A stretch of 64,000 nucleotides of DNA, taken from the NCBI GenBank assembly GCA_030386875.1, contig CM059576.1, positions 12,459,058-12,523,057 on the forward strand, given 5' to 3'. Below, piece after piece: positions 45,115-57,600 of the stretch; positions within the stretch are counted from its first letter, which is position 1; each line of letters starts with the position of its first letter. The notes below the pieces were generated by a model, which searched no databases, was not told the DNA's origin, and was given only the letters and a program-made list of their open reading frames with translations. Made by a program: the position numbers and the translations under genes. The stretch is from Morinoia aosen (Eukaryota; Arthropoda; Malacostraca; Amphipoda; Talitridae).

Positions 45115-46581
45115 TCTTTTGCCCGAAGTTCGTGTTTTTCGGCAGTCCGCGAACACGAACACAGATGAAAAGTTCGCAGATTTCGGTGTGTTTGTGTTTT
45201 CCATCGTGTTGGAAAACACGAACACGAACTTTCCATCAAACAGCGAACACTCGCTTGTTTATGTATTGTTGAAGGTGGTTCTGCTGCAAGTGAATAATTT
45301 GTTTTTTTCCTATTTTATCGATTTCATTATGTTTTTAGTGCAAATTTAGTTGATTGTAGGGTGGCACGGACATTTACTTACCAAAATGAACTTCGTTACG
45401 TGGTTATTTAATTTTATTCAGATAGGCTGAGTATGTAAGTAGGTTTGGATTTGATTGATGTGAATGTAATCGAAATATTACCTCTCTGAAATTGAACTGA
45501 ACATGCATAAAATTATCAAAGTTTAGTGATTTTGATATCTAAATAAAGTTTTGGAAATATTTCAGTAGTATTTCAACAATGGTAGCTACTTATTTGATGA
45601 TAGAATTGCCACAAAAATTCATTTGCGCAATATGTGGCCTTTATTTATTGTATTTCATGGTAAAATTTTTTTTATTTCAATAAAATACTGTATTTCTCTT
45701 ATACCCTGATGGGGACATTAAAATTAAGTCCTCAGATTAGAAATTGTATTATATAAAAATTATCAGGGAGAAATATGTAATCTTTAACAAACTTATAGTT
45801 GTAGTTTTAAATAAGCATAATTGCAACTTATTTCAAAAATTTATCTGCCCTGTTGACCCAATTAGTGGGTAAAAAAGTTATAGCTGTATGTAGAGTCAGT
45901 TACATATATGTTTAGAGTTTAAATATTTTTATGAAGAAGCATTGGTAAACTCCTCTCATTTATGTTTCTCTTTGCATTTCTGAAAATTGCATGCTGGGAC
46001 TTGTTAGGCTTCTAAAAATTTCAACTGCTTTTGCTTGTGGATCCAAAAGTGAATTCCTTTAATTTTAGCTTTTCTAAAATTATGATAATAGCTAATTCTA
46101 TTTAAATCTGGCTTAAAATCTTTTACTTTGGGTAATATATTGTTTTCCTTTGTTATGTCATGAATGTGGCCCTATGAAAAGTTGAATAAATCAGCTGTTC
46201 TAAACTATTATGCCTCAAATTTAATTCAAAAGAATTCTGTCTGTTATCTATCAACAGAAGTAAATTCATCCAACATTGCATTCTTAATGGTAAAGTGTAT
46301 GCTGTAGTATAAGCATCAATTATCATTATATTGAATAGATGTATGTTTGTGTAGACTTTGCTGTAACAGTAATAATCAACATTTAGGGCTGTTTCTTAAC
46401 TGTCATGTGTCATAGGCAGAATCTGTGAAATTAAACCAAATGTTTTATCCCTGTTTGTGACTTTTTCAGATAGTTTTCAAACAATTGGCTATTTTGCATA
46501 AAAGACGTTTGTGTAGAAGAATTAATTATAGAAAAAATTATTTAAATGAAGCCTAAGGCAGTTTTCTTGCCCCTGTTGCAG
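45115..46581. other. AT-rich interior of the TIR-bounded segment
   Basis: After the CGAACACGAAC sub-repeats (to 45250) no gene is seen before the exon-like block at 46582. Confidence 0.4.
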
Positions 46582-46746
46582 TAAAGGACCCGTGTCCGTG
46601 CTTTAATGTTGATTATATCAACACCCCTCACTATTATTATTGCCCCTGTAGTGCTTCAGAGCATTTCTTGAGCAGTGGTGACTCAATGTCATTAGGTGTC
46701 TCTACTATGGAACTACAGAGCTGGGTCTTCAGAATCTTCAACAATG
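46582..46746 (+). CDS. Candidate internal exon of an unknown gene
   Basis: A pyrimidine-rich acceptor (TTTCTTGCCCCTGTTGCAG) precedes 165 bp that are open for 54 codons (KDPCPCFNVDYINTPHYYYC, then PCSASEHFLSSGDSMS, ending WVFRIFNN), followed by the donor G|GTTAGT. The peptide is Cys- and Tyr-rich and not recognised. In this frame a join to the exon at 47303 would stop after 11 residues. Alternatively the ATG at the very end (46744-46746) could be a start codon that opens the second exon. It lies inside the TIR-bounded segment. Confidence 0.35.
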
Positions 46747-47302
46747 GTTAGTATTGCATTGCATTGTAAAATTTTCCTTTCTAACTTCATTCATCACTAT
46801 TGAGGTTAGTGAGATTTGTATGTATGGAAGCACTATTTTAAAAATATAATCCATAAGTATTTAGTTTTCATGGCATATAACAATAAAAAATAAGAAATGC
46901 AAAAGTGTGAATTAAAATAAATTTTTTAATTTATTTCTGAACAGAAATTTTGTTTCTTCAACAAGCCAGCATTCTATGCAGGTTGTAAATTGGATACATT
47001 TTTTTAAAATATTATTTGTTACAAATACTATTGGAAATGATTGTCAACTTATAACATCCTGTGACAGTTCCAGTGCTTTAAATTTGGCAAAATTCTAGCT
47101 GAGTCACATCTCCCTACAAAAACTACTTTGATGAGCTTCATCTATGCTTGATTGAAATTTAAATATTTCTAAAAATAGAGCATTAATATGCTCCAGCATG
47201 TTATTCTAATATACCAAGTTGTTCATAATTATTTAGAGTTTCTATCATTTTTAGAAAGCCACCTATGGTTAATAAGCTAATTATTTTCTTCTCTTCCGTC
47301 AG

Positions 47303-47434
47303 GTTGGGAAGCCCATTGCCATCCAAGAAACAATTGAAATCATTGAAGGCTATCCACGGGCCTTCCTCGAATTGGTTATCTTCCCTACAGGTTGTTACAA
47401 AGGCCCTGCCTTAAAGTTCAAGCACATCGGATGA
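47303..47434 (+). CDS. Candidate terminal exon of an unknown gene
   Basis: The acceptor TTCTTCTCTTCCGTCAG is strong. The following 43 codons (VGKPIAIQETIEIIEGYPRA, then FLELVIFPTGCYKGPALKF) end at TGA 47432-47434. Joined after the ATG at 46744-46746 this would give a small protein of 44 residues. The same frame is open for about 46 more codons beyond the TGA. No family was recognised. A retrocopied or captured gene fragment is equally possible. Confidence 0.33.
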   Translation, partial: VGKPIAIQETIEIIEGYPRAFLELVIFPTGCYKGPALKFKHIG

Positions 47435-47481
47435 ATCCCTACCACCATCACTATGGTCCTTTTCTCTGGTGGTACTCTTCT

Positions 47482-47515
47482 CCCAACACAAGTCTCTAAA
47501 CAGACTTGTGTTGGG
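47482..47515. repeat. Perfect 14-bp hairpin
   Basis: CCCAACACAAGTCT, the loop CTAAAC, then the exact complement, 48 bp after the candidate stop codon and just before a T-rich stretch. It would form a stable stem in a transcript of the candidate exon. Confidence 0.85.
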
Positions 47516-50100
47516 TATGTTTTTGGTTATACTCTACAGGAATTGAATAGTGAAGGTTAAAAATTTCTAAGAGAATAAAGCAGGATGCCCTTTCTTCATC
47601 GTGTCTAAATGATTTGGGTGTTGTGTAATTTTTTGTTGGTTATAATTCCACAAAGGAAATTTTTCAACTGATGAACATGAGCCAATCATATTCGAATAGT
47701 GGAAAATTTTGTTCCATTAGCATCCTGATGTGCTTAAACAAAATGTACGTAAGCATTTACTTTTGTAGTACCTATGCAAATCAATTGTGTATGAAGTATT
47801 ACAAAAATTTTCTTGCAATGCTGAAAATAATGTTGAGATAATGAAATGAGTGAAGTGCTGGATTGATGAAATTCTAGTCTTTTTGTACATTGCTAATGAT
47901 GTGCTTGACCAGTAATTACAAATTATACTTTCATTATGCTACATTATATGCTAGTTATACTTTTGCTATGCCCAGTTATGATTATTTAACAATTACAATA
48001 CCAAAGGGTATTTAAACATTGCTTTAATGTACTTTTTATATTAGTCACTGACAAGTCAAATTATCTGTATTACATATGTGGTATATAAATGCCATAATTC
48101 TAAGACATATTTTTCCATTGAGCTAAATGTTCATCAATTTTTTACCAGAATGACACTTATGTTGTATAGTGATGATTTATGCTACATTTGTGTCTATACA
48201 GGAGAGGTGTAAATTAAGCACGTCTCTAACTTAATTCAAGCTGATGTAAACTGTACAATTTGATACCCGAGAATTGGTCAAGGCTGCATTAAAAATCCAT
48301 CGAAGTGCACGTCAAGCGCAGCATGATATAGTCTATGCAGTGACGTTACTTTGCGTACAAAATATAAGATGAGGCTGTGGTTAAGGGATGCGCTTCTCTA
48401 TTCAGATTTTTCCATTGAGCTAAATGTTCACTAATTATTTAGCCGAATGTAAGTTATGTTGTATAGTGATGATTGTTATAAAAAATATTCATTTGCCATA
48501 TACTTTTCATCAGTTTCATTTCAGAATTAGATGGCTTACGGTTGATTACTTATTGCAGAAATATGTTATTATTGTTAGTGGATTTTAAAACATTGTACAA
48601 ACCCTGTGTACGTGTTTGTACTTGATGATCCCTACTTTATTCCTCTCTTTGGAACACCGTTGTTGTGGTTAAGGAGGCTCAAAGTACCAAATGTTCTCTT
48701 CTTTGATAATGAAAATAGTGCAAGGTATGGGGAACAACAAATATGTAATCAAAGCTAAAAGATACCATTAAGAACTTATGAAAAACCTTTGGAATAGTTT
48801 AAAAATTATATCTTTAGGGGTGAATTATTTTTAGATAGCACTACATTTTGTTTAATTCTAGTTTTTATCAATGGATGATAAGATATTCAAGATCTATGCA
48901 TGCAGCAGGTCACCTTTGCAAATTTTTACCTCTCAAGGTAACTTGTTTCTTGTTATAACTTGTTTCTGGTGCCTCAACCTTTGACTTACGTTCTTATTCA
49001 TGCTGTAATTTTCATTGTAAATATTAAATAAAATAGATCCACACGCTTACTTTTTAAGAACACATGTTCTGGGTTCTCTGTTATCCTTATATTAATCAGT
49101 TTTATGAAAATGCATTCTTTAACTAATATGGTTGTACTCTATGGGCCTACAAAATTGTATTCAGAATAGGTTTATCATCTTCTTGGTGACTGATCTATGG
49201 CCTGCATGTTTGGGATAATACATAAAAATATTCAACTTTTTTTCCCTCTGGCTTGAATACAGGATTACATGATTTTACAAAATTTAATAATTAAGAATGC
49301 ACCCTTCATGGGAAAGTATCGATTTTTGGAATCTCAGCACCATGGGGTGATTTCTCCCCGTTGGGGAAGGAGAGAACTCCGATACACCCAACCCAGGCGT
49401 TGGAAATGGGTACCGCCTTGACCAGGTAACCGTCATTGTATCCTGATGTCAGTTATAAAGCATTTGAAAAACCAATGTGCATGATGATATGATGGCGGGT
49501 AAAGGAAAGTATTGGGACACCAGTGCATTATAATTTGATAGTATTGTAAAATCATGAACCATTTACACCAGTAGTGCAAATGCCCTTTGCCAGTCTTGGA
49601 AAACCAAACCAGGAAGGTTTGGCAGCGCTTGACAGGACAACGGCTGGCCCACCGGCACAAACGAAAGGAAGGTCGAACTCGGGCTGTGAACAAACATTAA
49701 TGTCAAACAAGGTCCCAAGAAAATGGATAATTTCATGCAGAGCGGAGTTAAGTTTATAATTCACAAAAAGCATAATTTTTTGAGTACTATTAGTTTTCAA
49801 AAATTCAACACTTAGCAAGATTTTAGATGTTTATAAATGAATACATTAACAATACTATAGCAGCGTTTACTTTGCAAAATACCTTTCAGATTGAATCATA
49901 GCTCCCTTAAAATGAAAGGATTCTTACAATCATAAGAGTAGTTTGAATACAAGAAAGTGATCAAAATGATCATTCTTGGCATTCTAACATGTGTAGATAA
50001 AGCCAAATCCCTTCTCATTGAAGACCCCAAACTCCAGTCCAACCAACATTGAAATTATGGAAGGGGATAGAGTGGACGGGCATTTTTGATTGAAAATTCT
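47516..50100. other. Non-coding interior of the TIR segment, with a direct repeat
   Basis: 48110-48180 and 48405-48475 are direct repeats (TTTTCCATTGAGCTAAATGT, GTTGTATAGTGATGAT), flanking about 225 bp of different sequence that is GC-richer, as if a segment had been inserted or duplicated. No gene recognised. Confidence 0.5.
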
Positions 50101-50488
50101 CAAAAGCAATGGTCGACCGAACCCAGCGTTGCACTTCACTGCGACCCACCTCAACAGCGAACTGGTTCTGAAGTCTCTGGTACCGTTGCGGTCGTTTACA
50201 GGAAGTTCACGGGGACGCTATCTGTGCATTGCCAATGTTGATAGTCTAGGCGGCCAATAGCTCATGATCGCTCTAGGACGCAGCAGCAGTCTAGCCTCCA
50301 CGGCACGGCAGCACAACATCATAGAGCATCACCCCCATCGCGGAGCAGCACAGTCCCCACCGCTGCTGCCAGCCCAAGGAGCTCTCTCTTCTCACTCCAT
50401 CATAGTGACACTAAAGTGGCATGCAATCTCTAAAGAAGAGTGCATGAAATTCGAGAAGTTGCATGGGAAGTTCCACTTCAGGTAGAAA
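50101..50488 (+). other. GC-rich block with a short HMG-box-like peptide
   Basis: A GC-rich island in AT-rich DNA. The frame ends with KWHAISKEECMKFEKLHGKF, which resembles part of the TCF/LEF HMG box (RWHALSREEQAKYYE...). A possible donor CAG|GTAGAA follows. Only 16 or so residues are comparable and the preceding residues do not match the HMG box, so this is at best an exon or retrocopy fragment. Confidence 0.25.
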
Positions 50489-52397
50489 TCACTGGCTGCT
50501 GATTCCGACTCTGCTTGCGCTTGTGGAGTCTGTAAATGAGTACAACAAAGGGAATTACAGATGGAAGTCCACCGCAACATTTTTTGATGGTTTATACATT
50601 ATCATTTCATGAGATGTGAACAATATTACTGGAAGAAAACAGTGGTTATATTGATTCCCCTAGATATCACATAATAGACATTTTGCTCATGCACCTGAAA
50701 GTTCACAAATAATGGAACTAGTTTGGTTTCAAAGTAGTTCTAATTGTAGTAGGTTACAATCAACTACAAGAACAATTGAAATATATATATATATATGTAC
50801 TTTACACACCACTACTTTTTTGTGCAGGAGTTCATCAATTCAAGAAGCACCCAGACAGTGTAGCAAAAACATAGTGCTCAGCTCTGCTATTGTACCAAGT
50901 CAATACCGTATTTATGATACGTGGGTCACTTAACTCATTTCATTACCATAGTTCAAGGGATTTCAATCTACTGCAAATTTCTCAATGGTTACAATGTTCC
51001 AGAAAAATTATTTTTTTATTTGAAGAACATTACAATACTCATTGCAAAGTGATATTTGAACCCAACACCACAATGGGATCCATACCTTCATATTTTCATC
51101 CTTAAGTAGAGTATAGATGGCCTCACAAGTTTCAGGTATGATAGAGAGCGACTGCTTTGATATTCTTGTCAAATATTGTAGAGAAGTGCATGAATCACCT
51201 CGTGCCAGCCACCTGTAAAAAATAATCCATACATGAGGAACACATAAAAATGATTATGTACTAGCATCAAAATTTGTGGAATATAATTGTTATGAGGTCC
51301 TGAATCAGAGCAAATTATTAATAATCAACATGAGATGTCTAACAATAATTCAGAATAATTATTATACTTTTGTTTTTTATATACGTATTATATTTCATAC
51401 ATGGATTATATTTTTATACACAGATTTTTTACACAAAATTATATACATGGATAACTTACATTCCACAGTCATACTTTTCATGAAATATGTAAGTGAGGAG
51501 GTGCTGACATAAATGATATTGAACTAAAAAATATGGTCCTTAACAAGCAAAAAAATTTCATTATAAAGATGGTCTGCTTGACATTCAGCTTTGAGTTCTC
51601 AGATTCTTCCCTTAGAACTATTTCTTAGATATGTTTAGTAGTTATAAGAGATCTAGGCGTTAACAATGTTCTCAGAAAAATATCACAGAAAAGTGCACAA
51701 AAATTTATTGCGCAATAGTAGAAATACATTCTGGTATGCTTGACTGAGCAATGGATGCTTCAAAATGTGCACAGAAAGTATGAATACTGCATATAGTTTA
51801 AGACACCAATAAAATGCACAAGCTAAATTTTAAATTTTTGAAATAAATTGTTGGCTTAATTAAACAGAAAAATATTACATTACTTTGACAAATTACTTCA
51901 AATATTGTAGGAATATTTTATGACCAAATTAAAAATATGAGCATTTTTCACCTCTTATAGAAAATTTAGGTCACAAAAAGTAAAAAAAATCATTCTATAG
52001 GCAGAGTAGGAGCATATTTTAAAGTTTTAAGCTCAAGTCCAAAAATTGAAACTTCATGAAGAGCATTGAAAAAGATCAAGGACATCAGCTGACCCGTCTT
52101 ACCACTGTAACACTGATAGTATTCGAAATATTCTCATAATACATCAGCGATTCTTAATATTTTCTGTTCACACATGCCCACACAGATAAGTTATGGTTAC
52201 TAACTCTCAACAAATTAAATTTACGAATCATATGCATCAATTAACTAAAACTTACTTGGGAAGCAGTATTGTTTGTTTACATGTTGCTCGCGAACAACTT
52301 CTCTCCGCTGAAAGCGTATAGTCTGGACGTCTGGACACGATTCGGAAAAGTTTGTGTTTTTGTTCGCGTTTTGGTGTGTTCGTGATTGACGAAGAGT
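50489..52397. other. AT-rich, nothing recognised
   Basis: No gene or tandem repeat beyond a short (TA)n at 50780. The CGAACAC-like sub-terminal motif appears near 52340-52385. Confidence 0.4.
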
Positions 52398-52418
52398 TTG
52401 ATAGTGTAGACGGGCCTT

Positions 52419-53016
52419 CAGGCAGGAGCTGCACAGGAACACGGCCGCGTGCTGGCAGCAACCGACCGCAGCTGTGTTCAGGGTGTCAGGTTTGTCGCAA
52501 CCAACTAATTACTGCAATCGACTGTTTTTAACGAGCGGCTATCGGTAAGACAACCAACGATCAATATTAGAGCTATCGTTAACTCTCAAAAAATCTTTTA
52601 CTTGTTTTACAACAATTCGCCCAACAGTGTCGTTATTCAAACTGTTTGGCGACCATACTAGTTTACCATGTGTAATGTTGTAAAGTTTTGTTTTATCCCG
52701 AAAAAACAGTGTTTTTCGTGAGATGTCAGTTCATCATTTTTCAAAAATTGTATGTTCTTCAATTCGAATATAAATCAATAACTTAGATTTGAACAAATTG
52801 CAATGAGCATCAGTGAGAAATCTTAAAATATAAGGGGTGACTAATTTATTTTTCGATGTGTGGTAAAATTCACTATATGAGTTGTTTGCGCCTACTGATG
52901 ATTGCTAATGAATTGATTCAATAATTATGTAATTTACAGGTAAAATGCTTTAATAGGAAACTGTAGCTTGACCACACGCCAACTAACCCACAGCTCACCC
53001 ACCACACCCCACCTAA
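52419..53016. other. Spacer between the TIR segment and the 31-bp minisatellite
   Basis: Nothing recognised. Confidence 0.4.
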
Positions 53017-54011
53017 CAACGATAACTTGACAACACAGGCAGGAAAACAACGATAACTTGACAACACAGGCAGGACAACAACGATAACTTGACAACACAG
53101 GCAGGACAACAACGATAACTTTACAACACAGGCAGGACAACAACGATAAATTGACAACACATGCAGGACAACAACGATAACTTTACAACACAGCCAGGAC
53201 AACAACGATAACTTGACAACACAGGCAGGACAACAACGATAACTTGACAACACATGCAGGACAACAACGATAACTTGACAACACAGGCAGGACAACAACG
53301 ATAACTTGACAACACATGCAGGACAACAACGATAACTTGACAACACAGGCAGGACAACAACGATAACTTGACAACACAGGCAGGACAACAACGATAACTT
53401 GACAACACATGCAGGACAACAACGATAACTTGACAACACAGCCAGGACAACAACGATAATTTGACAACACAGGCAGGACAACACCGATAACTTGACAACA
53501 CAGGCAGGACAACAACAATAACTTGAAAACACAGGCAGGACAACAACGATAACTTGACAACACAGGCAGGACAACAACTATAACTTGAAAACACAGGCAG
53601 GACAACAACGATAACTTGACAACACATGCAGGACAACAACGATAACTTGACAACACAGGCAGGACAACAACGATAACTTGACAACACATGCAGGACAACA
53701 ACGATAGCTTGACAACACAGGCAGGACAACAGCGATAACTTGACAACACAGGCAGGATAACAACGATAACTTGACAACACATGCAGGACAACAACGATAA
53801 CTTGACAACACAGTCAGGACAACAACGATAACTTGACAACACATGCAGGACAACAACGATAACTTGACAACACAGGCAGCACAACAACGATAACTTGACA
53901 ACACAGGCAGGACAACAAAGATAACTTGAGAACACATGCAGGACAACAACGATAACTTGACAACACAGGCAGGACAACAACTATAACTTGACAACACAGG
54001 CAGGACAACAA
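53017..54011 (+). repeat. 31-bp minisatellite, about 32 copies
   Basis: The core is CAGGACAACAACGATAACTT followed by GACAACACAGG. Variants are mainly GCAGG/GCAGC and AGGC/ATGC, in alternating blocks. The minus strand of the unit has no stop in any frame, which gives Cys/Val/Leu-rich frames of up to 265 codons that I do not regard as genes. Confidence 0.95.
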
Positions 54012-54224
54012 CACAAATGTTGTACACCAAACAATACAAAATTGGATGGCTGAGAATCGATCAGTATATTTTATGGGTTATTTGCGTCCACCCAATGAAA
54101 AAATTTCACATTTTTTATGTACACAAAAAATATTCATTAGTGTAACTGATTTATTATTACAATGGTCTTTAGTTTCCTCATTGGCTGCAGTAAATGTAGA
54201 TTGTACGTAAAGACTGGGCGTTGA

Positions 54225-54329
54225 CTTGTGCTTTTGTTGCGTGCAATTGTGTCTGGCGGCGTGTTGTTGTGCTGCTGTTGTTGGTGTTGTTGTTGGTGTT
54301 GTTGTTGTTATTGTTGCTGTTGCTGTTGG
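54225..54329. repeat. (TTG)n-type microsatellite next to an LTR
   Basis: TTG/CTG triplets run up to the 338-bp LTR-like sequence. Confidence 0.8.
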
Positions 54330-54667
54330 TGTTCCGGCCCTTTTCTGTATTAGGCCGTAACCAAACGCGGATGGGATTCGGGAGTGACGAGCAGCAACGT
54401 GATACATAGTTTATTGATACTTCAGAGTAGATACAGGCTTGGTAGTTTGCAAGAATCAGAGAGATCCGACGATAAGTGCTGGTACAAGTCTTCTACAACG
54501 CATCTGTGATCTTATACAAGTGCTCCGTGATGGTAACGCGTCTGCTACTGAACAGAGGTGTCTCTTTCTAATGTGATCTCTACGGCAGCGCTCCAACAAT
54601 GAACGTCGATGTTGCTTGACGATCCTATTTATGTACTCGTCGGGCGCACATTTGCTCCCCTCAAACA
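54330..54667 (-). repeat. 338-bp LTR-like sequence, minus copy
   Basis: On the minus strand it starts TGTTTGAGGGGAGC and ends GGCCGGAACA, canonical TG...CA ends. It has CATAAATAGG as a TATA-like box near the start and AATAAAC as poly(A) signal about 90 bp before the end. It is 338 bp, like the plus copy at 60984-61321, with which it is about 97% identical by eye. Flanks differ on the downstream side, and no 4-6 bp target duplication is seen. It is in the right orientation and place to be the 3' LTR of the Gypsy fragment at 58540-59854. Confidence 0.8.
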
Positions 54668-57600
54668 ATAAAAATTTTTAATACAATGAAAAATTTTTAA
54701 ACGTTATTCAATTAACTTTGATTTTCCCTTGACTATCAGTTAATCTTACAATTCGTCAAGTCAATTCGAGCGGATCAGAACGTATGACACTAAAGGCATA
54801 AAGACAACAAAATTCAACGGCAAACCTACATTTTGTTAAACATTATAGTGTTAATTCACTACTAGATTTTAGAATCCAAAATCAACCAAGTAATCGCTCT
54901 ACGCACTTAGCTCAAACAATTTGTTCATTCATCATTAAGTTATTTATCAATTGGTTTTTAGAATTCTTGGCTACTCCAAATATTTCGGATACAAAAGATA
55001 CACCGCACAATTTATTTAACATATCAGAATATCAAAATCAAACATCAAAACGCGTACTGAATAAATGCTTTCGTGGCAAAACAACCGCCAGTAACAGTAA
55101 AAACAATGCGTCAAGTTAAATTCAACAAAAAGCATCGCAAAGAAAAACGCGTCGTTGAAACAACAACTGAAAAGTTTTTAATCAAACACAAATAAGAAAT
55201 AGGGCACGCAGATACCTCGACAAATAAAAAATCATTCTCGCCATAAAATTTAAATAAATCAATACATTCGTTAAGGATAATAATAACACGCATGAAAGTA
55301 AATACACAATGCCGTTAAAATTTTAAGTGAACAACGTATTCGCATAAATTGCGTTACCGATAAACCAAAATGAAACAAATCGTAATTATATACCTGAACG
55401 TTGCATCGACTCGAGCTTCTTCGCGAACATGGTTAAAATGAAATACGTAAAACACAAGCTTGGAAATACCAACTTAATATTAATTCATGAGTAAATATAA
55501 AAACATCCGCTTACATCGCTGGTGAAACAGTAACACCGAGCAAAACACGAGTTCTTCGGCAAGGCAATTTCGGAAAGTTTTATAAGAATCAAAACTACTG
55601 CCTCGTAGGTAATGAAAAATGATACAGCAAAGTTGAGTTGATATTAAATAAAGCATCATTAAAGTTTTCACCAAAAAGAAACATTCAAAATATCGTCTGC
55701 GTTACCGTAGACTTGAAAATAGAAGTTAGTGTTATAGCCAAACATCGCACAAATTAAAACAGAACCCTTCCACTATTAGTTAAAACAATAATCGAAATAA
55801 ACAGAGTACCGTTGACTCGTAAAACTTAATTCTATCGGTAACATAATGGTATAGCACGTGGAGTAAGATATATACGTGACAAAATCGAAGACACACTAGT
55901 TTAGAACATCGAATATGAATATGAAAATCGGTTTCGCACTCTGCAAAAATAAAAGGAAAATCACTAAACAATTTCAATTTGTCGTAATCCAATAGTAATA
56001 ACATGTGAACAAAGTCCAAAATTCTTGAACTACTCTGAATTTATAATTACCATATTTTAAGTTACTAAATTTATTAAACCACGTTTTCAACACTATGTCC
56101 ACGGTAAAGTATAAAGTATTAACTCCATATTAAACCTTCAAAGTAAGTTACTGTTTTGAAATCACTGCGCGCGAAGGTAATCTCTTTCAGTAATCTCTTG
56201 ACTGCGCGCAAAGCTCTGCTGCCGCCAAGGCCATCGATGTTTGTTGACAAGCGCTCTGGCACCAGGCTGTCGTACACCAACGCGATGCCATGTACATGTA
56301 CCATGTTACCGTGTTACAGATGTTGTGTTACCGCTCGCACCAGTGCGAACTGAAATTGGAGAAAACACGAAGATTAGCATGGCTAAAGCGCAGAATTTAG
56401 TACATCAATGCTTGAATAAAGTAAAATGAGAAACACCTTTAGTGTCACAGAGATCCATTACCGAGTCTTACTATATATTTTAGTTAATGACGGGTAAACT
56501 TCCTTAATAAATCAATAATTTTAATGACAAACAAAAGTAGCTTCCTCATTAGCATCCAAGAATCTTCCAGTAACATAATTGCTAAACTAATAAAACGACT
56601 AAATTTCGCATTTACATTTAATCTTCGTTGCAGACATTCAAATTTCTCATTAAGACACATTCTCATGAAGACACATTCTCATTAAGACACTTTCTCATTA
56701 CAACTACACTGCCCAGCATTGTTGTCAAACAATCTTGCGGCAGATTCGAGGCAGTTCTCGCGGTTGCACACTCGCACTCTCGTTTCGAAATCTCCACACG
56801 ATTGCACCTAAGTTTATCAATTCTAGCTCACGACCTGATGAACACACTCTGATGTCGCAACGATAGTATGACAACATCCTCAGCTCATCATCTCTTCTGA
56901 AGGTGTTTCGCAACAAAATATTTCCTAAAGCAAGACATACATAAATCTTGAAAGAACTCATAGAATGCTCTTACAAGCTAGAACTCATAGAACGCATATA
57001 TGGAATTCAAAACTAAGAACTGTTAATTAACCGTTTCCAACGTGAGCAAAACGGGGGCATTTTCAGCCTCGATGCACAATGAAAAAATAAATTTCTGCAA
57101 GGTCATCAATGTTTCTTACGCAACGACAGATCATAATCAATAATCACGTACTGCTTTTGCACAAGAAAATTACGTTATTATACTGTACTTGTTGAACTGT
57201 TACACTGTGAACGGTTACTTTACGTTTCACTTATCGCGTTACGTTAATGCCTCAATCAAAAAGGTTAAATACTAAAGCATATACGAGGTTAACATGAAGC
57301 ATAAGCAAATACAACAAAAAGAATGATTGAACACGTAAGGACATACTTTTACAGTACGTACACAAAAAGTTGTCAATGCAAAAATCAATATTGACGTTAA
57401 ATACTCTAAATTTTAATCGTTCAATCAGTTGTTAATTTTAATCGTTCAATCAATTGTTATCCCGTAGAAACTTTGGGAGACTTGACGATAAATTTTACAT
57501 TCTTTTGCGTTTGATTAATTTCAAATTACACAACATAAAACTATACTGAGTATGAAATTCGGTTAGGCTTGCAAAAATGACTGTTATGACGCACTAGATC

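Larger units (their letters stand above)
45094..52418. mobile_element. Candidate 7.3-kb transposon bounded by 21-bp inverted repeats
   Basis: The left end AAGGCCCGTCCACACTATCA (45094 on) and the right end (52398-52418) are reverse complements with one mismatch. Just inside both ends are CGAACACGAAC-type sub-repeats. No transposase is recognised inside and no target duplication is evident, so the two ends may also belong to two separate small elements of one family. Confidence 0.45.

Noticed and set aside
47432..47574. TGA read as selenocysteine, because the frame stays open after it and a hairpin follows
   Set aside because: The stem is a simple perfect hairpin without the quartet and AA loop of a SECIS element, and the gene itself is unproven.
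53017..54039. Long minus-strand frames (up to 265 codons) rich in Cys, Val and Leu
   Set aside because: They are produced by the 31-bp unit, which has no stop in any minus-strand frame. All three frames are open together, with a 31-residue period. A unit of this size is stop-free by chance roughly one time in four or five. No start context or splicing signal supports a gene.
56119..56430. GC-richer frames on both strands as a possible exon
   Set aside because: No splice signals that keep a frame and no recognisable peptide.
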